A stretch of DNA of 64,000 nt from Fibrobacter sp. (lineage in GTDB: Bacteria > Fibrobacterota > Fibrobacteria > Fibrobacterales > Fibrobacteraceae). Every line of letters starts with the position of its first letter. Position 1 is the first letter of the stretch. A program made the position numbers and the translations under genes. The DNA lies in NCBI GenBank assembly GCA_017503015.1, contig JAFVTX010000026.1, forward strand, positions 1 to 64,000, given 5' to 3'. Of this stretch, positions 61,590-64,000 are shown piece after piece. The notes under the pieces were generated by a model. That model made no database searches. It worked only from the letters and a program-made list of their open reading frames with translations, and had not been told where the DNA came from.

Positions 61590-62036
61590 CTATTTCCCTA
61601 AGGATTCCTTTGGAATGCTCGTAAAGGTGAGGGCGCCCTTGGCGTGGACGTTTCCGTTCACTTTCACGATGCAGTCAAAGCCCACCAGCACGCCGCCTTC
61701 CTTGGTCTTCTTGACGGAAATTTCGAGCTGGTCGCCGGGAATCACCGGCTTCACGAACTTGAATCCGTCAATCTTCAAAAGCACGTAGAGATTCTTTTCC
61801 AAATCTTCGGCAGGTTTTTCAATCACCAGCGAGCAGAGCTGGGCGCAGCTTTCCACAATGAGCACGCCCGGCATAATCGGGGTTCCCGGGAAATGTCCCG
61901 TAAAATACGGTTCGTTCACGCTTACGTTCTTGATACCCACGGCAGATTCGTTCGGCGTAAGTTCCGTGACACGCTCGATCATCTGGAACGGCGGGCGCTG
62001 TGCAATCTTTTCGCTGATTTCGTAAATGTTCATCAT
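61590..62036 (-). CDS. fabZ: 3-hydroxyacyl-ACP dehydratase FabZ-like
   Basis: 148 residues. The hotdog fold catalytic H and E: VNEPYFTGHFPGTPIMPGVLIVESCAQ. RPPFQMIERVTEL is typical. It dehydrates 3-hydroxyacyl-ACP. Two ATGs are in tandem at 62036 and 62033; the first overlaps the fabG stop as ATGA, with GGAGG nine bases upstream. Confidence 0.9.
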   Translation of the reverse strand: MMNIYEISEKIAQRPPFQMIERVTELTPNESAVGIKNVSVNEPYFTGHFPGTPIMPGVLIVESCAQLCSLVIEKPAEDLEKNLYVLLKIDGFKFVKPVIPGDQLEISVKKTKEGGVLVGFDCIVKVNGNVHAKGALTFTSIPKESLGK

Positions 62037-62764
62037 AGGGAAAGTCCTCCGTCCAGCACGAACACCTGGCCGGTCACGTAGGCGAACTGGTCAGAGGCCA
62101 GGGCCGACACGATGTTGGCCACTTCGTCGGCGGAACCGAAACGTTTTAAGGGAATCTTTTCGAGGTACCCCTTGCGGGTCTCTTCGGGAATGGCCTCTAT
62201 CATCTCTGTCGCGATAAAGCCCGGAGCCACGGCATTCACGCGGATACCGAAACCGCCCAGCTCCTTCGCGAGGGTCTGGGTCAGGGAGTTCACGGCTCCC
62301 TTCGTGGCGCTGTAGACGGCCTGGCCTGCCAACGCGAATTTCGACGACACGGAACTCATGTTGATAATCACGCCGGATTTCTGCTTGTACATCTTCACGG
62401 CCACCTGCTGGGCACAGTAGAAGTAGCCCTTCACGTTCAGGTCGAAGCACTTGTCCAAGGTTTCCGGGTTCATCATCATCAGGTATTCGTCGCGCACGAT
62501 GCCTGCGTTGTTCACCAGTACGTCAATGCGGCCGTAGGCCTTGAACACCTCGCGGACCATCACCTTCACCTGGGAGAGGTCGGCCACGTTCGCCTTGTAA
62601 ACCATGCCGTCGCCACCTTCGGCCTTGATCTGATCAAGCGTGGCGTTCGCCGCCTCGTCAGAACTGGAGTAGTTCACTACGACGGTGTAGCCGTCGCGGG
62701 CAAGGCGCAAGGCGCAGGCCTTGCCGATACCCTTTGAAGCACCTGTTACCAAAGCAACTTTCAT
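62033..62764 (-). CDS. fabG: 3-oxoacyl-ACP reductase FabG
   Basis: 243 residues. Cofactor site TGASKGIG, NNAGIVRD, catalytic S, and YSATKGAVNSLTQ with Y and K. It reduces 3-ketoacyl-ACP with NADPH. It sits between the KS-like gene (23 nt) and fabZ (overlap). Confidence 0.93.
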   Translation of the reverse strand: MKVALVTGASKGIGKACALRLARDGYTVVVNYSSSDEAANATLDQIKAEGGDGMVYKANVADLSQVKVMVREVFKAYGRIDVLVNNAGIVRDEYLMMMNPETLDKCFDLNVKGYFYCAQQVAVKMYKQKSGVIINMSSVSSKFALAGQAVYSATKGAVNSLTQTLAKELGGFGIRVNAVAPGFIATEMIEAIPEETRKGYLEKIPLKRFGSADEVANIVSALASDQFAYVTGQVFVLDGGLSL

Positions 62765-62787
62765 GTTTTCGCTCCTTCTACCTGAAA

Positions 62788-64000
62788 CTATTTACCGAAA
62801 ATGACTGCGCTGTAAGACCCGCCTGCCGCAAACGAAATCACCAAAATTTTCTTGAGGCCAGTCGCATCGACCTTCTTGGATGCCACGGAACCGTCTGCCG
62901 CCACAAAGTAGGCGTTGTCGCCTGCAAGTTCACCACTCAGCAGGAGGGCCGCTTCGGCGGCGGCCAGGGCCGCAGACCCCGCACGGCCTTCACCGGTGCG
63001 TTCCTTGACTTCAAAAAGCGGCATCGTGGAAAGTTTTTCGCCGAACACGCGCCTGAGGGAACCCCTTTCGATATCGTCAATCCGCTTGCACCCGTTGGCG
63101 AACCCGCAAACCGCATCGATGTCGCTTACGGTGATACCAGCATCGGCCAGGGCATCTGCAATGGCCTTGTCGAGGGCGTTTTCGGAACCGGCGAGTTTTC
63201 CAAATTTCACGTTCTTGCGGCCGTGCCCAAAGCCCAGCGCATAGCAGTAGACCTTCGCGCCCCGGGACTTGGCATAAGAATCTTCTTCGAGCATGATAGA
63301 CACGGAACCATCGCCCACCACAAAGCCTTCGTTTTCGGCATAGGGTGCGACCACCTTATTTGCCGCCACGCCAAGTTTCTGGGCAAATTCCGTAATAATC
63401 GGCAGGTTTTCGTCTGTACCGGTGGCCATCATTGCCTTTTCCTGGCCGTCGTGAATCACGTTCATGGAGTAGCCGATACTGTCGAGTCCTGAAAGTGGGC
63501 CTGTGGTAATGGTGACGCCGTAGCCCTTGATGCCGGAACAAATGGAAAGGTAGCCGCCAGCCGCATTGTAAACGGTGTGGGGGAACTTGAAGGCCGAACC
63601 CTGGGAGTTGCCTTCCCGTGCAATCAGTTCCTCGAAATCGTAGGTGGCGCCGAGGCCGCCTTCGCTGGTGCCTACGATGATGCCGATATCCTTGGCGTTG
63701 TCGTCGGTTACCGTGAAGCTGGCGTCTTGGAGGGCCCGCATGCCGGATACCGTCTGGAGTTGACCTAGGTTGTCCAGTTTACGGTAGAAGGCCATCTTGA
63801 CCCCGAGTTCCTTGTAGTCTTCGAGGGCGATTGTGGAATGTACCGATGGGGATTCGGGCTTCTTGTCTGCCTTTACTGCTTCCAGGTAGGCCGCCTTGCT
63901 GTTCCCTAGCGGGGACACGATTCCAAGACCGGTTACGGCAATCTTCTTGCCTGCCGCAGACTGGGCGGCAACTTCGCCGGGGATTTTCGAGAAAACAATG
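62788..64000 (-). CDS. Beta-ketoacyl synthase-like protein lacking the catalytic triad (partial)
   Basis: The start lies right of the window; about 404 codons are seen. KS fold: KKIAVTGLGIVSPLGN, GTSEGGLGATYDF, FPHTVYNAAGGYLSI, GFVVGDGSVSIMLEE. The catalytic Cys position (TACxTG in FabF) reads TTGPLSGLDSIG, with Pro at 63496-63498; the first His site reads GFANGCKRIDD and the second KERTGEGRAG. All three residues of the Cys-His-His triad are absent, so it cannot condense by the usual mechanism. It resembles chain-length-factor partners of aryl-polyene and aromatic polyketide synthases. Seventeen residues precede the KS start without a Met, so it may be longer or fused. Confidence 0.7.
   Translation of the reverse strand, partial: IVFSKIPGEVAAQSAAGKKIAVTGLGIVSPLGNSKAAYLEAVKADKKPESPSVHSTIALEDYKELGVKMAFYRKLDNLGQLQTVSGMRALQDASFTVTDDNAKDIGIIVGTSEGGLGATYDFEELIAREGNSQGSAFKFPHTVYNAAGGYLSICSGIKGYGVTITTGPLSGLDSIGYSMNVIHDGQEKAMMATGTDENLPIITEFAQKLGVAANKVVAPYAENEGFVVGDGSVSIMLEEDSYAKSRGAKVYCYALGFGHGRKNVKFGKLAGSENALDKAIADALADAGITVSDIDAVCGFANGCKRIDDIERGSLRRVFGEKLSTMPLFEVKERTGEGRAGSAALAAAEAALLLSGELAGDNAYFVAADGSVASKKVDATGLKKILVISFAAGGSYSAVIFGK

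Overview
The window looks like chromosomal DNA of a Fibrobacter-type bacterium (Fibrobacterota, FCB group). The signs are a Fibrobacter succinogenes major paralogous (FISUMP) domain protein at 50.4 kb, lipoproteins with Asp/Ser-rich linkers after the lipidated cysteine, and a recurrent TAnnTTTGGG element just upstream of start codons that resembles the Bacteroidota -7 promoter box. Housekeeping genes are of moderate GC; two stretches (about 1-3.7 kb and 7.6-14.1 kb) are clearly AT-rich and look acquired.

Layout. 1-7.5 kb: right end of a surface-polysaccharide cluster (GT2 fragment, DUF616 protein, GT4, polysaccharide pyruvyl transferase, Wzx-like flippase, acyltransferase-3, FrhB-like Fe-S protein). 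7.5-16.6 kb: an accessory island built of repeat-bounded modules. It holds a two-gene operon of a class III nucleotidyl-cyclase-like protein and a large NACHT/STAND NTPase with a C-terminal PD-(D/E)XK nuclease, a divergent ApeA-like HEPN protein, a 3' remnant of an AAA15 (COG1106) ATPase gene, a conserved 57-aa protein and a YhcG/DUF1016 nuclease. 16.6-35 kb: Fibrobacter lipoprotein, Wzi-like barrel, trhP, sufCD behind dnaG, MATE exporter, thioesterase, rfbD, argS-rsfS operon, panD, tRNA-Leu(CAA), SPOR protein, miaB. 35-41 kb: lipoproteins including a recent tandem duplication, a phosphoglycolate-phosphatase-like gene, ogt, a SurA/PpiC-type foldase, and prfB with the programmed +1 frameshift. 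41-50 kb: typA, dnaA with its upstream region, squalene/phytoene synthase, lspA, rluD, purB. 50-54.5 kb: FISUMP protein, paired paralogous lipoproteins, pheT. 54.5-64 kb: alr and a long minus-strand envelope-lipid operon (Mla-like transporter with STAS-fused permease, flavodoxin-type reductase, patatin, acyltransferase, FabZ, FabG) headed by a ketosynthase-like protein that has lost its catalytic triad, which suggests an aryl-polyene or other type II fatty-acid-like pathway continuing beyond the window.

The best candidate for an undescribed system is the cyclase-like plus NACHT-nuclease operon (7624-12233). The two cistrons are joined by an ATGA overlap, both retain plausible catalytic residues, and the nuclease lies at the C terminus, unlike classical Avs proteins. 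Intergenic spaces hold several families of short-word tandem repeats (CTAG-, CACATTTCACA-, AACTCATAACTGAC-, AACCACT- and GACGAAA-like) and REP-like palindromes. No CRISPR array, rRNA or transposase was seen.
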